Shown here in pieces: positions 11,613-21,992 of a stretch of 64,000 bases of DNA. The notes beneath the pieces were generated by a model. That model made no database searches, had not been told where the DNA came from, and was given only the letters and a program-made list of their open reading frames with translations. Numbering within the stretch: position 1 is the first letter of the stretch; each line of letters begins with the position of its first letter. Source of the stretch: Puccinia triticina (taxonomy: Eukaryota > Basidiomycota > Pucciniomycetes > Pucciniales > Pucciniaceae); NCBI RefSeq assembly GCF_026914185.1, contig NC_070562.1, positions 1,550,001 through 1,614,000 of the forward strand. Direction: 5' to 3'. A program made the position numbers and the translations under genes.

Positions 11613-12829
11613 CACCAGGAAAAAAAAATAGTCACTTGATGGCAAGTGACATGATGCAGCTTTGGTTTCTGCTCCAGAGCTACTCCAGCGCTGCTCCAAG
11701 TCTGCTCCACCAGCACTTGTAGAGCTTGCAGGACTGCACCAGAGCACTCAATGTGGCACAGTCAGCTGATCCTAATTTTTTCCCAGGAACAGCTGATGCT
11801 CATCATAAGCTGAGCAGTAGGCATTGACTGAGCCTGGGCCAAAGCTGAGCATTGGCTGAGCCTGGGCCACAGCTGAGCATTGGATATTCCAAGCCTGATA
11901 CAAATCCAAGTGTCAGCTGGACCAAGAATATTCCAAATCTGAGCATCAGCTTAGCCAACAATGGTCCAAAGCTGAGCATCATCTTGGAAAAGTCTTGTGC
12001 AGAGCTTAGGATTAGCTGGGACAATACTGTTCCAAAGATTAACACCAGCTGGGCCAAAACGTTTCAAAAGCTGAGCATCCGCTGAGCCAATGCTGGTACA
12101 AAGCTGAGCATTGGCTGAGCCAAGGCTGTTCTAAAGCTGAGTATCAGATGTTTTGAGACTATTCAGAAGATTAATATCACCTGAGCCAAGGCTGTTCCAC
12201 AGCTGAGCATCAGCTGAGCCAAGGCTGGTCCACAGCTGAGCATCAGCTGAGCCAAGGCTGGTCCACAGCTGAGCATCAGCTGAGCCAAGGCTGGTCCGCA
12301 GCTGAGCATCAGCTGAGCCAAGGCTGGTCCACAGCTGAGCATCAGCTGAGCCAAGGCTGGTCCACAGATGAGCATAAGCTGTTACAGGAGTGGTCAGAAT
12401 CAGAATCTGAGCATTGGCTGGGCCAAGATTTATCCAAAGCTGAAAATAAGCTGAGCCAATACTGGTCCAAAGCTGAGCATTGGCTGGGCCAATGATAGTC
12501 CTAGTATGAGTCTAAGATGAGCCATGAGTGGAATAAAGCTGAAACGCAGCTGGGCCAGGACTGGTTCTGATCTGGGCAACAAAGCTGAGCATGAGCTGGG
12601 CAACAAAGCTGAGCATAAGCTTGGAGCTAAAGCTGAGTATCAGCTGACCAGAAATGGGGATCAGTGGTGCCCAGTGAAAACTGAGGATCTCCTGTGGAAA
12701 TTCTGAAAGTGGTTAGATGGTGGGTAGATGGTAGGTAGATGATGGGTAGATGGTGGGTAGATGGTGGGTAGCCTGCTGGAGCTGGCATGATGTCACTTGT
12801 CATCAAGTGACTATTTTTTTTTCCTGGTG
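11613..12829. mobile_element. Non-autonomous CACTA-like (EnSpm) element
   Basis: Left end CACCAGGAAAAAAAAATAG continues GTCACTTGATG; the right end is its inverse (CATCAAGTGACTATTTTTTTTTCCTGGTG). Inverted similarity extends about 45 bp to GTGACATGATGC. A 3-bp TTT flanks each side (11610-11612, 12830-12832), the size expected for CACTA elements. The interior is filled with variants of AGCTGAGCATCAGCTGAGCC and has no gene. The terminal CACCA differs from the classic CACTA, so the superfamily is probable rather than proven. Confidence 0.7.
12180..12372. repeat. 33-bp minisatellite inside the CACTA-like element
   Basis: About five to six head-to-tail copies of a 33-bp unit built from CAGCTGAGCATCAGCTGAGC followed by CAAGGCTGGTCCA. 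The unit length is a multiple of three, so one frame on the minus strand stays open (MLSCGPALAQL repeated), but this is a by-product of the period, not a gene. More diverged copies fill the rest of the element. Confidence 0.85.
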
Positions 12830-12832
12830 TTT

Positions 12833-13393
12833 CTTACTCCAGCCAAGCTGAAAGCATTTGAAGAAGGTGTTTTTGACCAATAGCAAGCTTGGAATGAGGT
12901 GCTCCTCTTGCAAAGATGCCTTCATGGATACACTGCTTGACTTTGATTTGATGGAACACTTTCCTCCACTAATTTCTAAACAAGGTCATTGATATTGATG
13001 TGATTATTGCCAACCCCGACAAGGATTCAAACTTGAACCTCAAAGACCTCATGTGCTGATCTACTTGAAAATGTGTCTCCTTGTCTTATGTATATACTTC
13101 AAAATTTTATAAATTTTATGATTTTGCAAAAAATTGCTTGGCGCCCCCATCCAAAGGCTCCAGCTGCTGGCATTTTTGAGGCGCCGTCTGGCGCGCACTT
13201 TTTCAAAAGTGGCGCCAACAACCAGAATGGCAGTGCAATATTGATATCACACCAAGAGTTTTTTTTTCGCGACAGCCATTACTATATCTGAGCGCAGAGT
13301 GACAGATGTTGCAATAAAAAGGCCAAAATAGGGCCAATTTGGCCTTTTATTGCTCAATAACGCATTATCCCCTGGATAACGTGTTACTTTATT
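12833..13393. other. Intergenic, no gene recognised
   Basis: Contains a self-complementary stretch near 13315-13345 (GGCCAAAATAGGGCCAATTTGGCC) and GATAACG/GTTAC words, probably part of an older repeat into which the next MITE inserted. No coding region supported. Confidence 0.4.
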
Positions 13394-13401
13394 GGTAACA
13401 G

Positions 13402-13850
13402 CAACACTGGGTTGCTACGCTAACCATAGCGGTTAGCGTAGCGTAGCGCAGCGCAAATGCGCTATTTTTTAGCGTAGCGTTAGCGCAATCGCACGCATAT
13501 GCGCTAACGCTACGCGCACGCGGTGCGCAGCTATTTTAGCTGATATCGTAGCGCTAGCGCAGATGCGCGCAATTGCGCTAACGCTACACATGCAGGGCGC
13601 AAAAGAGCGCGCGCTACGCTGCGCTACAGCGCCTTTAGCGGGAAAAAAGGGCTTTTTTCCGCTAAAAGCGCTGTAGCGCAGCGCAGCGACTGTAGCGGCG
13701 CGCTAACGCTAACAAAGAATTGGCGCGCTGTTAGCGCCGCTGAAAATTAGCGCAGCGTAGCGGCGCTAACAGCGCGCTAACGCTATGCAAAATAGATGGG
13801 CGCTTTTTGCCGCTACGCTAACGCGTAGCGTAGCGTAGCGACCCAGTGTT
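13402..13850. mobile_element. hAT-type MITE, GCTACGCT family
   Basis: Starts CAACACTGGGTTGCTACGCT and ends GTAGCGACCCAGTGTT. The flanking GGTAACAG is duplicated exactly (13394-13401 and 13851-13858). The outermost bases CAACACTGGGT are the same as those of the complete hAT element at 7663, so that element or a close relative is a plausible source of transposase. The interior is nearly all AGCG/CGCT-rich, with strong internal complementarity (for example AAAAAAGGG facing GCTTTTTTCC) and no coding capacity. Confidence 0.85.
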
Positions 13851-13858
13851 GGTAACAG

Positions 13859-14868
13859 CCTCAAAAAAAGAGGCCTGTTCCGTTACGCGTGATGCTGCTT
13901 TTCGCACGTTACTGATAACAATAACGGCGCAAAAAGTAACAGCGGGTACTTACTTTACAAAAATCCCGCAGATATTGTAAAGTAAAGTAACTACCCACCG
14001 TTGAGAATATGTAACATAAATTTACACATGCATGAGTGTGTCACATTTTCAATCACTGAGCCAATTGATGCCAAGCTGAGTGTGCATGCAGCACCAAGGG
14101 CTTAGATGGACCCTTCACAAATTCTATGTAATTTTGAGCAATATGTACAGAAATAATTTTAGGAAGATTTTATGAAGTCATACCCAACTCCTGGTTAATC
14201 CAAGGTTTGTTCCCCTGGACTTTTCTCTTAACTTGAAATATGTTGCAAAAAAAAAACAGCAACTGGAGAATGTTTCACACAAATTTGCATGTGCATATTT
14301 TTGTGACACACTAACATATATTAAGCTTCTTGCAATTTGTGATAAGCACATGATAAATTGAAATAAATCATTCCTGTGTAAAATCCCTTGTTTCCACCAA
14401 GTATTTGATATTGCTTTGCATGGAAGTTTCAAACGTGTTCTAAAATAATTCCAATAATACATAGAGTCAAGTTGGAGTTGTTTTCAAGCTGACTCCAAAC
14501 CCATTCGAACATGCCTTAAGCTCAATTGAGCATCATCTCAACATAAATTCATCAAGACTTGAGCATTTTTTGAGGTTAATGTCCCAGGATATATTTATAA
14601 CAGGGTTCAAAAAGTATTGTGCAATGGCACTTGCATGCAAGTGCCAAGCAAACTCCCATGGTGTGCATACTTATGTCTTTGGACAATAAGCTGCAGAGCT
14701 TATTCTCAATGTATTCACAATATTCATTACTTCTTCCACATCAGGTGCTGGCGTACTTGGGAAGTGTAACCATGTGTATACCGCTGGGACCTGCTCCAAA
14801 AATCATTTAAATAGGCAGTACCTACTGCACCGCTGTGGTGATCAATTCTGGAACACATGTCATTTTAG
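13859..14868. other. Intergenic, diverged repeats
   Basis: No gene. GTTAC/GTAAC-rich remnants occur up to 14000; 14100-14230 is a diverged relative of 7030-7170. The remaining sequence is AT-rich without recognisable features. Confidence 0.4.
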
Positions 14869-14945
14869 CAAAGCGTTAGCACAGATATGCGCAATTGCGC
14901 CAACGCTAAGCACGCAGGGCGCAAAAGAGCGCACGCTAAGCTGCG
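14869..14945. repeat. Fragment of a GCTACGCT-family MITE
   Basis: The words GCGTTAGCACAGATATGCGC, ACGCTAAGCACGCAGGGCGC and AAAGAGCGC match the interior of the element at 13402-13850 and of the one at 42738-44005. Both termini are missing. Confidence 0.6.
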
Positions 14946-15060
14946 TCCACCACTATCAAAAGTGTGTCCACCACTATGAAAAGTGCGTCCGCCACTATCA
15001 AAAGTGCGTCCACCACTATCAAAAGTGTGTCTGGCACTCTGAATAGTGCATCCGCCATTA
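14946..15060. repeat. Degenerate 21-bp tandem repeat
   Basis: Five or more copies of a 21-bp unit close to CCACTATCAAAAGTGYGTCCA lie head to tail and fade into diverged copies (TCTGGCACTCTGAATAGTGC). The period of 21 keeps several frames open on both strands; no protein is implied. Confidence 0.8.
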
Positions 15061-15080
15061 TGAGATATGCCTTTGGCAAT

Positions 15081-15500
15081 ATTGTAAGTGTCTTTGGCAC
15101 CATGATATTTTTGAAGGATGACCTCCTCAAAAATTTATTGGCCAGAAATGAGCCAAAAGAAGTCAAAAACACAAAAAATGTCATTTTTTGGGTGTTTTTA
15201 ATGTATTTTGGAGGTTTTACGTCAAATATCTCCGAATACTTGAATATTCAACGAATCAGTATTTGACGGGCCCAAAAAACGCGTCAAATACCACTGTGCT
15301 ATGGTCTGGGGGAAAGGTATAATATGACCCTGGGGAGGGTATCTTAGCCTTGCCAACAAGATGCCAGCTTTTTATATGTATTTTTTTTTTGGCTGGGGAC
15401 TGGAGGCCCGAGTGCTAAGCGGGTTCGGGTCAGCCTGGCATTTGAGAGGACAGACTGAGTCGGGCCGACCCGTGGGCCTGACCGAGCCTGCCCGATTATC
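15081..15500. other. Intergenic, GC-skewed repeat remnant
   Basis: Contains a short palindrome TATTTGACG...CGTCAAATA at 15259-15292 and a CGGGCC/GGCCCG-rich patch at 15405-15495. The patch resembles the one at 37080-37260, so both are probably copies of one dispersed repeat. Confidence 0.4.
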
Positions 15501-15502
15501 AT

Positions 15503-16998
15503 GTGCTACATGATCAAAGTTCCCATAAAAATTTAGCGGCTTCACACTTCACCCAGCATCATCACAAGTTTAAGAGTCGACCACCGACCACCGAAGAGTG
15601 TGTCGAAACGGACCCAAGACACACGCCCTTCGGGGGAGCCAGCCTGGCGGAGGGACTCACCAAGGTTGCAGACCGATACCAAACCGTCGATCTAAATATG
15701 AATCGTCGCCATCCGCTCCCTGATTCGCTGCTGGATAACTTCGCCACTCTAATGCAGGACTGCAACAAGCTGGCAACCGGGCCGCCGCAGCAGTCATCCC
15801 ACTGCCCCAGTGAGTGCACATCCGACTTTCAATTCATGAGCAGTGCGTGAAATGGATAATTAAGATCCTAATTCATTAATTATCGCCTTAGCAGTTCTCA
15901 CATCCAAGTTCCAGTGCTTACATGCAGCAATCCGCACGTACTCTGCCGCATTTGAGGTATCCGCTGGTGTCTTCCGATCGGCAGTCCCAGTTCACGTCGA
16001 TCAGCTCAAGACGGTTTTCTTGCCGGCGTTGCTGAAGACCATCGTCCGCTTGAACGATATCCTGCTCTGCGGCGGCCCCGGGCGAGCGGATGGCCCGTCC
16101 TGTAACCAGCTCGCGCTCCGCACATTGCTCGACGCGGAGCAGACAATCAACCAGATCGAGGCTCTGATGGGCCCACTCTGGACGGCGGTCCATGAGGAAG
16201 ATCATCAGAAGGCCCAGGACTTATCCGCTCTTTCGAAGTTTTTGGTTCGAAAAACAGGTCTCGTCGATGTGGAAAAGCATCGAGAGTCTGTATGGCGCGT
16301 ATGTCGAGCTGCTCCCTATCTGTGGAATTCTCGAGCAAGTCGACGTCGTCGAGCCGGTTAGAGGTGATCGATCTGTCCGGATAAGCGCGCTCAACGCCAC
16401 CTGCGCCCGCGCGAGGGCCGACATCCAGGGGTTCATCCAGTGGCTGGATCTATCCGACTTCAGAGTCCTCCAAGACGTGTGGCAGTCAAAACTCTATGAC
16501 GAACTCCACAAGGCAGCGACGCAGGCCCTTCCGGCGACGTTCCGAGAGTTCCAAGAAACTGACGAGCATCATGTATTCTTTCGACAAACTTTCCCCGACT
16601 GCATCTTGGTCGTGAGGCTACTGGAGATCTTGATACGCAAACTGGCGGGGCCGGACAACAAGGAACTTGCGCAAATGCCCACCGCTCAGCATACGGCCCT
16701 CCTCAGAGCAATCTCCCCCATGGCTAGAGGTCTCCTCGACGATATGGACAGCATCACCTACGGGGCTGACTTTCGCCCAAGACCAGCGGCGGCGGTCGCT
16801 GCCAATGTGGCCCGAGCAAACAAGGTCTTCATGCAGTACTTCGATCTGCAACAACCTCAGCCGCTCCCAGATCATCGTTCCGGGATGGCCTTTCGAGACT
16901 GGTGGATGAGCTGGAATCGACTTTTCGATCTGGCCCTCGCGCGCTTTCATGATAGCCACTACCAAGCATTCCTCAAATTGGCATCGGTTGATTACTAG
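15503..16998 (+). pseudogene. Rust-type gene of unknown function, one frameshift
   Basis: Not a domain I can name, but it resembles a lineage-specific family of rust fungi. Exon 1 ends at 15809 (donor GTGAGT) and exon 2 begins at 15892 after a TTAG acceptor; joining keeps the frame into AVLTSKFQCLHAAIRTYSAA. The protein is rich in helix-forming segments (VDQLKTVFLPALLKTIVRLN; ARANKVFMQYFDL) and ends MSWNRLFDLALARFHDSHYQ. Near 16255-16275 the frame moves by one base: KFLVRKTG is in one frame, SIESLYGAYVELLPICGILE in the next, consistent with an added base around GTGGAAAAGC. No ATG precedes the conserved DRYQTVDLN; a CTG at about 15642 stands where a start could have been. GC content is higher than in the flanks. 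Likely a recent pseudogene or a sequencing indel. Confidence 0.6.
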
Positions 16999-17019
16999 TC
17001 TCCTTCATAGTATCCAGAT

Positions 17020-17726
17020 AGGACCCTGGCAACCCCCTATAAATGGGCGGCATGAAAATGTATGAATTATTTGGCAAAATCACAAAATGGTATGAATGCC
17101 TTTTTTTGCCATTAAGGGTAGGCACCTCAAATGTATGAGATTTTCCTCAGAGAAGGGAGGGTAGTAATGAAAAATGTATGAGACCAGCTGGTAGCCACCA
17201 AGCGCTCCCTCTCGACCCCCCCTCGACAGGACCTGTCAGGATGGTCAACAGTCAAATTTGTTCATTGGTGCCAATTTAGCGCGAAGTGCGCACCCAGCCA
17301 TTTGTTGATGACCTTTCCGGTTGATGAATTTTTTTTATCTTGCCATGTCTCAACCTTCATTCTTGGAACACTGGGAAAAAGAGTTCCTACATATGAAAGC
17401 TCTTGCAAAAAAAAAAAAATAAAGCGTGATCAGTTGATTGTATTCATTCAACATTAGTACAGTAATTCAAGACATTTTATTTCTTATTTTGTTGTTTTTT
17501 CATGTGCACTGGCGCCCTTGAAGCTAGAAAAAATGGATAGCTTCAAAAAAACAGGCTTGCACCCCCTCCCGCGGAAAAAAATGGTAGGCATGAAATATGT
17601 ATGAAATTTTTTGAAATCCTCTGAGGGTACACATGAAACGTGTATGAATGGGCTGTGAAAATGTATGAATTTTGGAAAAATTGGGGATTTTGCATGCCAC
17701 CCATTTATAGGGGGTTGCCAGGGTCC
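17020..17726. mobile_element. 707-bp MITE with 9-bp target duplication
   Basis: The left part AGGACCCTGGCAACCCCC and onward to AAATGGGCGGCATG is mirrored at the right end (CATGCCACCCATTTATAGGG to CCAGGGTCC). TATCCAGAT is duplicated exactly at 17011-17019 and 17727-17735. The interior has repeated ATGTATGA words and no coding capacity. Its left edge is 21 bp after the stop codon of the preceding gene, so it may supply or disrupt that gene's 3' end. A 9-bp duplication fits Mutator-like elements. Confidence 0.82.
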
Positions 17727-17943
17727 TATCCAGATCCAAACGCACAAGGTTACCCCTGGGCACAGGGCTCTTGCACTTTTCTTTCTCCCTGTTCCATTGT
17801 AGAAATCAAAAGTGTGACAGCTCCTGTAAAGCCCGCACATATCGCAGACTTCACAAGAGAGTCACAGAAGTATCACCTGCAACCAGATACTGAGAGCATT
17901 TGCATTCATTTGGTTAAGTTGGTGATTTCTGGAAACTTACCAC

Positions 17944-18033
17944 TGTGAAAAAAACTCAAGAAACTGCTGCCAGTTGACATGCAATGTTACAAAGGTGCCT
18001 TTGTAATATTGCATGTCAACTGGACAGGGTGAA
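17944..18033. repeat. Truncated CACTG foldback MITE
   Basis: CACTGTGAAAAAAACTCAAG and the following CCAGTTGACATGCAATG fold against CATTGCATGTCAACTGG-like sequence, but the far terminus (CTTGAGTTT...ACAGTG) is missing. The complete relative is at 40444-40554. Confidence 0.7.
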
Positions 18034-18347
18034 CCTGCAGGGATAGTCCCGGAGGCTGGGTAAAAGATGCACACTTAACTCTGGTTTTTGGTTGTTGGTT
18101 CCAGAGTGAGGATGGAAGCAAGGGTGCTCAAGCTGATCAGCAAGTCTGTGTCCCCCGCTTTAATCGATGGGATGTAGAGGGGAGGGGGAGCAATCACTTA
18201 GGAGGAAAGCTTGCTTGCACGCGGGGTCAGGTGCCACATAGATCGCCATCAACCTGCTCTATTCATTGATCTATGTAGATGCAGCAGCAGCGGGTAACAA
18301 GCAATCCCATCACGAGAAAGAAAGAAGTGGAAGAGACAGTAAGTATG
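18034..18347. other. 3' flank of the MDL1-like gene
   Basis: Downstream of the minus-strand ABC transporter gene. No clear gene or repeat. It presumably holds that gene's terminator. Confidence 0.4.
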
Positions 18348-20154
18348 TCACATCCGGCCCCCGCCGGCTAACAGCTGGGACCTGATCATGAGGTTGAACG
18401 CTGTTCCTTCGCGCGCCAGCTCGTCGAAGCTGCCAGCCTCGACGATCTTCCCGTCCTCCATACTACACAGACAGACAAACAAAACGATCAGCGACCCGAG
18501 ACGAGGCGAGGCGCGGACAGAGGAAGGGAAGAGGGGACTGACTAGACGATCTTGTCGGCGGTCTTGAGCGTGCTGAGGCGATGGGCGATGATGACGGTGG
18601 TGAGACTGCGGGAGTTCATGACGCTCTGGATCGCCAGATTCACCTCGTTCTCGGCCCCGGTATCGAGGGCGGAGGTAGCCTCGTCGAGGATGAGCAGTTT
18701 GGGGTTGCGGACGAGGGCGCGGGCGATGGCGAGGCGCTGGCGCTGGCCGCCGCTGAGCTGGATGCCCTTCGGCCCCACCTCGGTCTCGAAGCGCAGCGGC
18801 AGGGCCTCGATGAACTCCAGCGCATTCGCCAGCCCCGCCGCCTCTACCATCATACTCTCCGACACGATCCCCGGAAGGCCGTAGCTGATGTTCGTGCCCA
18901 CCGTCCCGCTCAGTAACGCCGGATCTTGCGGGACCGCCCCGATGTTCGCCCGCCAGGACTCCGCCGTGAAGCTCCCGATCGGCTCGTCGCCATATAGGAT
19001 CCCGCCCGATTGTGGATCATAGAACCGCAGGAGTCTTTGTTCATCATCAAAAGAAACACCATTCGATCTCTTGTCTGTATCGTTTGAAGAGAGAAAAGAG
19101 AGGAACCAACAGGTAGGCGAGTGTGCTTTTGCCACTTCCAGAGGAGCCGGCGATAGCAAGCGAGGTGCCGGGAGTGATCGTGAGATCGAGGCCCTTCAGG
19201 ATAGGAGTATGCGGCCTCGCAGGATAGGAGAAGTGGACGTTTTGGAAGACGACAGGTTTCAAGGGCTCGGTGGGACTCAAGACGCGGCCTTCGCCCAGCT
19301 TGACAGAGACCTAGCAGAGAGACCACGCCGTTAGTTCTTCTGGTTGAAGGATGCAAGAGGAGGGGGATGTGGACTGACTGGCTGGGCATCCAGGAGGTCG
19401 AAGATCCGGCTGCTCGCGCCCAGCCCTTTCATGAGTGTTGCGAACCAGCTGCTCAGACTTATCAAGGACGAGCCAACATAGGCTGTGTACATCATCAGGG
19501 AAGACCTAGTTGATCCGATCAAGGGTGAGTATCTTTCTGTTGGGATTGGGAAGAAAGCATGCCCACAGATCGCCGACTGAGATCTCTCCTCGACTGACGA
19601 GTGTACCCCCGTAGGTCAGTAATGCGATGATCGTCGCATTGCCGGTAAACCCACTGCAGTAAAGAAATCCAAAAAGAGAGAGTAGATGAGATAAGTGTTG
19701 AGATCACAGAGGTAGATAGAAAGAGGTTCGATCGCGCCTGCCTCCGAAGAATAAGCCTCTCGCATAGGCTTCCTTGCGTGCGAGTTCGAAGAGGGTGTTA
19801 GCCTTTCTGTCGAAGCTGCTGATTTCGGCAGGGACGGCATTGAAGGTATGTACGGTTCGGAGCTGGTTGATTTTCTCCTCGGTGTGGCTGGTGATCTGGG
19901 CGAGGGCGATCTGTGTGGCGCGGGAGAGTTTTTTGAGGTATTGGCCGAAGAAGACGGCGCCGATGGCTGTGGGGGGCACGACGGTGAGCATGACGAGGGT
20001 GAGCTTGGAGGAGATCAGGAACATCATCGAGACGCCTGCGAGGACGGTGGCGAGGGCCTTGGTGCCGTCTGCCAGATCGCGGGTGATCGAGTCCCCGACC
20101 AGATGGCAGTCGCTGCTGAGTCTTGAGACCAGGTCTCCGGTGCCATGGGAGATG

Positions 20155-20186
<32 letters not shown>

Positions 20187-20783
20187 GGTGGTGGTGATTT
20201 GGTTGTTGGTGGAGGAGGAGGAGGAGGCACGGAGGTCGTGCCAGGAGATGTCGGCGCGCATGATGGATGCGAAGGCGGCGCTGCGGAGCCGGTTGATGAT
20301 GCGCTGGCCGGCGATGTGCATGAGGATGATCCGGAAGGTGTTGGCGCCGGAGCCGAGGAGGAAGAGGCCGGTGAGCAGGCCGACGACGGTGGGCAGGTCG
20401 CTCGAGAAGGCGCTGAGCTGGGCGGGGCTGGTGAACACGTCGATGACCCGGCCCCACAGGAAGGGCATCGACAGACTGACGGAGGACGAGACGGCGAGGA
20501 GGCCGCCGGCGATCGACAGCGTCTTTGATTCTGGCCGGGCCAGGGTGACCAGCCGGCGGAGGTCGGAGAGGGAGACCGGCTTCGGGCCATCGGTTTTCTT
20601 GGGTGCTGTTGTTGTTGCTGCTGTTCGTTTCTGGGGCAGCCCGGCGTGGGTTCGTGCTGCTGCTGCCAGGCGGGGGCTCAGCCTGAGTGCTGTCCGACTC
20701 CGGCCGAGGCTGGGCAGCTGCAGTCCGAGGCGGGCGAGGTGGGCCATCGTGGGTGGTTGTGGGCTGGGGGCTGCCCTGGCCAT
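18348..20783 (-). CDS. MDL1: Mitochondrial ABC half-transporter, Mdl1/Mdl2 (ABCB10-like)
   Basis: Inner mitochondrial membrane ABC exporter; yeast Mdl1 exports peptides from the matrix. Six exons: 20783-19738, 19653-19567, 19505-19379, 19310-19111, 19034-18543, 18462-18348, joining in frame to 688 residues, the normal family length. Residues 1-60 are Arg/Ala/Ser-rich without acids, as in a mitochondrial presequence. The membrane domain follows (LSMPFLWGRVIDVF; FFGGSGFTGNATIIALLTYG). Nucleotide-binding domain: Walker A GSSGSGKST (about 475), Q-loop VPQDPALL, signature LSGGQRQRLAIA (about 580), Walker B LLILDEATSALD (about 604) and H-loop IIAHRLST. Intron 1 has a GC donor (CAG|GC). A Ser/Asn/Thr homopolymer tract interrupts the first part. 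Start taken at the first in-frame ATG; a second ATG 36 bp on is equally possible. MDL1 versus MDL2 is not resolved. Confidence 0.93.
20155..20232. repeat. Trinucleotide microsatellite within the MDL1 coding region
   Basis: Runs of (TTG/GTG/GAG)n on the plus strand encode, on the minus strand, SSSSSTNNQ followed by eight Thr and six Asn residues. It lies in a loop of the membrane domain between DISWHDL and GTGDLVSRLSSD, where related proteins have only a short linker, so length changes are probably tolerated. Confidence 0.85.
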
Positions 20784-21992
20784 CCACTTGCCACTGGCTG
20801 GTCGCCCCCCAAAAACAGCTCCAAAAACAGCACTAACCTGGGAGACAGACAACTTAGCCTGAACCTCCTATGTAATCGACGGCCAGATCCCCCAATCGTC
20901 TCCGGTCTAATTAGGGTGTTATCCCATCCTTGAAGACCATATTTCTTCCTTTCTATTTCCATTCGTTCAGCCTCGAGATGTTTTCCCCACAAATCTTTCA
21001 GGAATCAGGCCAGATCGGTCGCATTAGGGGATATCACACGGATGTCACTGGGCTTGAAGGCGAGTGATGTGATGTGATTGTCCTCAGGCCCATCGCCGCC
21101 CGCCCGAACAGGCCCGCCCACACCAGCTCTGCATGTTAATTCACCAGGCATATGTACTTCTCCGACCCCAGCTATCAAGCTACCTCGTTGGACTGTTTTT
21201 CGCGGCCAATCTCGGATCATGCGGACATCACTACACAACCTCTGGGGGAGAGGCGCTGAGGGCGGCTCTGACCACGGCGCGGGCGTTCGGCGTGAGTGAA
21301 GAAGAGGTCAGATGACCCTAGTCTGACAACCTTTCTGGACTCCGGATCAACGGACACTAATCCACTGCACTAAATTCAAGCAGAGTTCAGAGTCGAGGAA
21401 CGCGATCGACGCCGTGCTTGAGCAGCCGGAGCATGCAGGCCGAGAGCTCATACGCCATCTCTAACCGATCCGAGCGCCGGAAGACGTCCACTGCCCTATT
21501 CGTCGGAAGCCCGCCACTCGCCCGGAAACCGCATGATCAAGAAGCGCTCGAAAGCTGGCAGCCCTTTGGTTGATTGCGAGATTTGACATCGGCTGCGTGT
21601 CCGTGAGATATAACCGGGAAAATGGTTACAAACGACAAGTTGGGAACGCAAGTCAGCCGGTTGCCACCGACGCTCCAACCCAGCAAGTGTCGACTCTCGC
21701 CGCCGCTGCTGACTAGAGATGAAATCGAAAAACTCACAAGACATCGCATATATAACACGATGCCGCTCCTCCCTCCCATTCCACATCCGACGCCTAGCAA
21801 GTTCCACCTCCACCTCCAAATTCGACATTTCCTTCACCACAACGCTTTGCTCAGCAATATTTATAGAAACCAGCAATCCACACCGCACTGTGAGCCCCGT
21901 GTTGCTGATGTCCACCCACAACTAAGCTTGTAACTGACTTTTCATCCTCTTCGAGTTTAGACTAGTCCTCACTACCACCGACGGAATTCGCC
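20784..21992. other. Divergent intergenic region between MDL1 and the secreted repeat protein
   Basis: Holds the 5' flanks of both neighbours. No additional gene is supported: the several short open frames have no family resemblance. A TATA-like site for the right-hand gene is listed separately. Confidence 0.5.
21749..21755 (+). promoter_or_regulatory. TATA-box candidate for the plus-strand repeat protein
   Basis: TATATAA lies 238-244 bp before the ATG at 21993. The paralogue on the other strand has TATATATA at a similar distance (31470-31477), which supports a functional role. The transcription start is not visible from sequence. Confidence 0.45.

Noticed and set aside
12163..12375. Repeat protein MLSCGPALAQL on the minus strand
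   Set aside because: Artefact of a 33-bp tandem repeat inside a non-coding transposon.
14936..15266. Open frames over the 21-bp tandem repeat
   Set aside because: Open on both strands because the period is a multiple of three; no start context or family.
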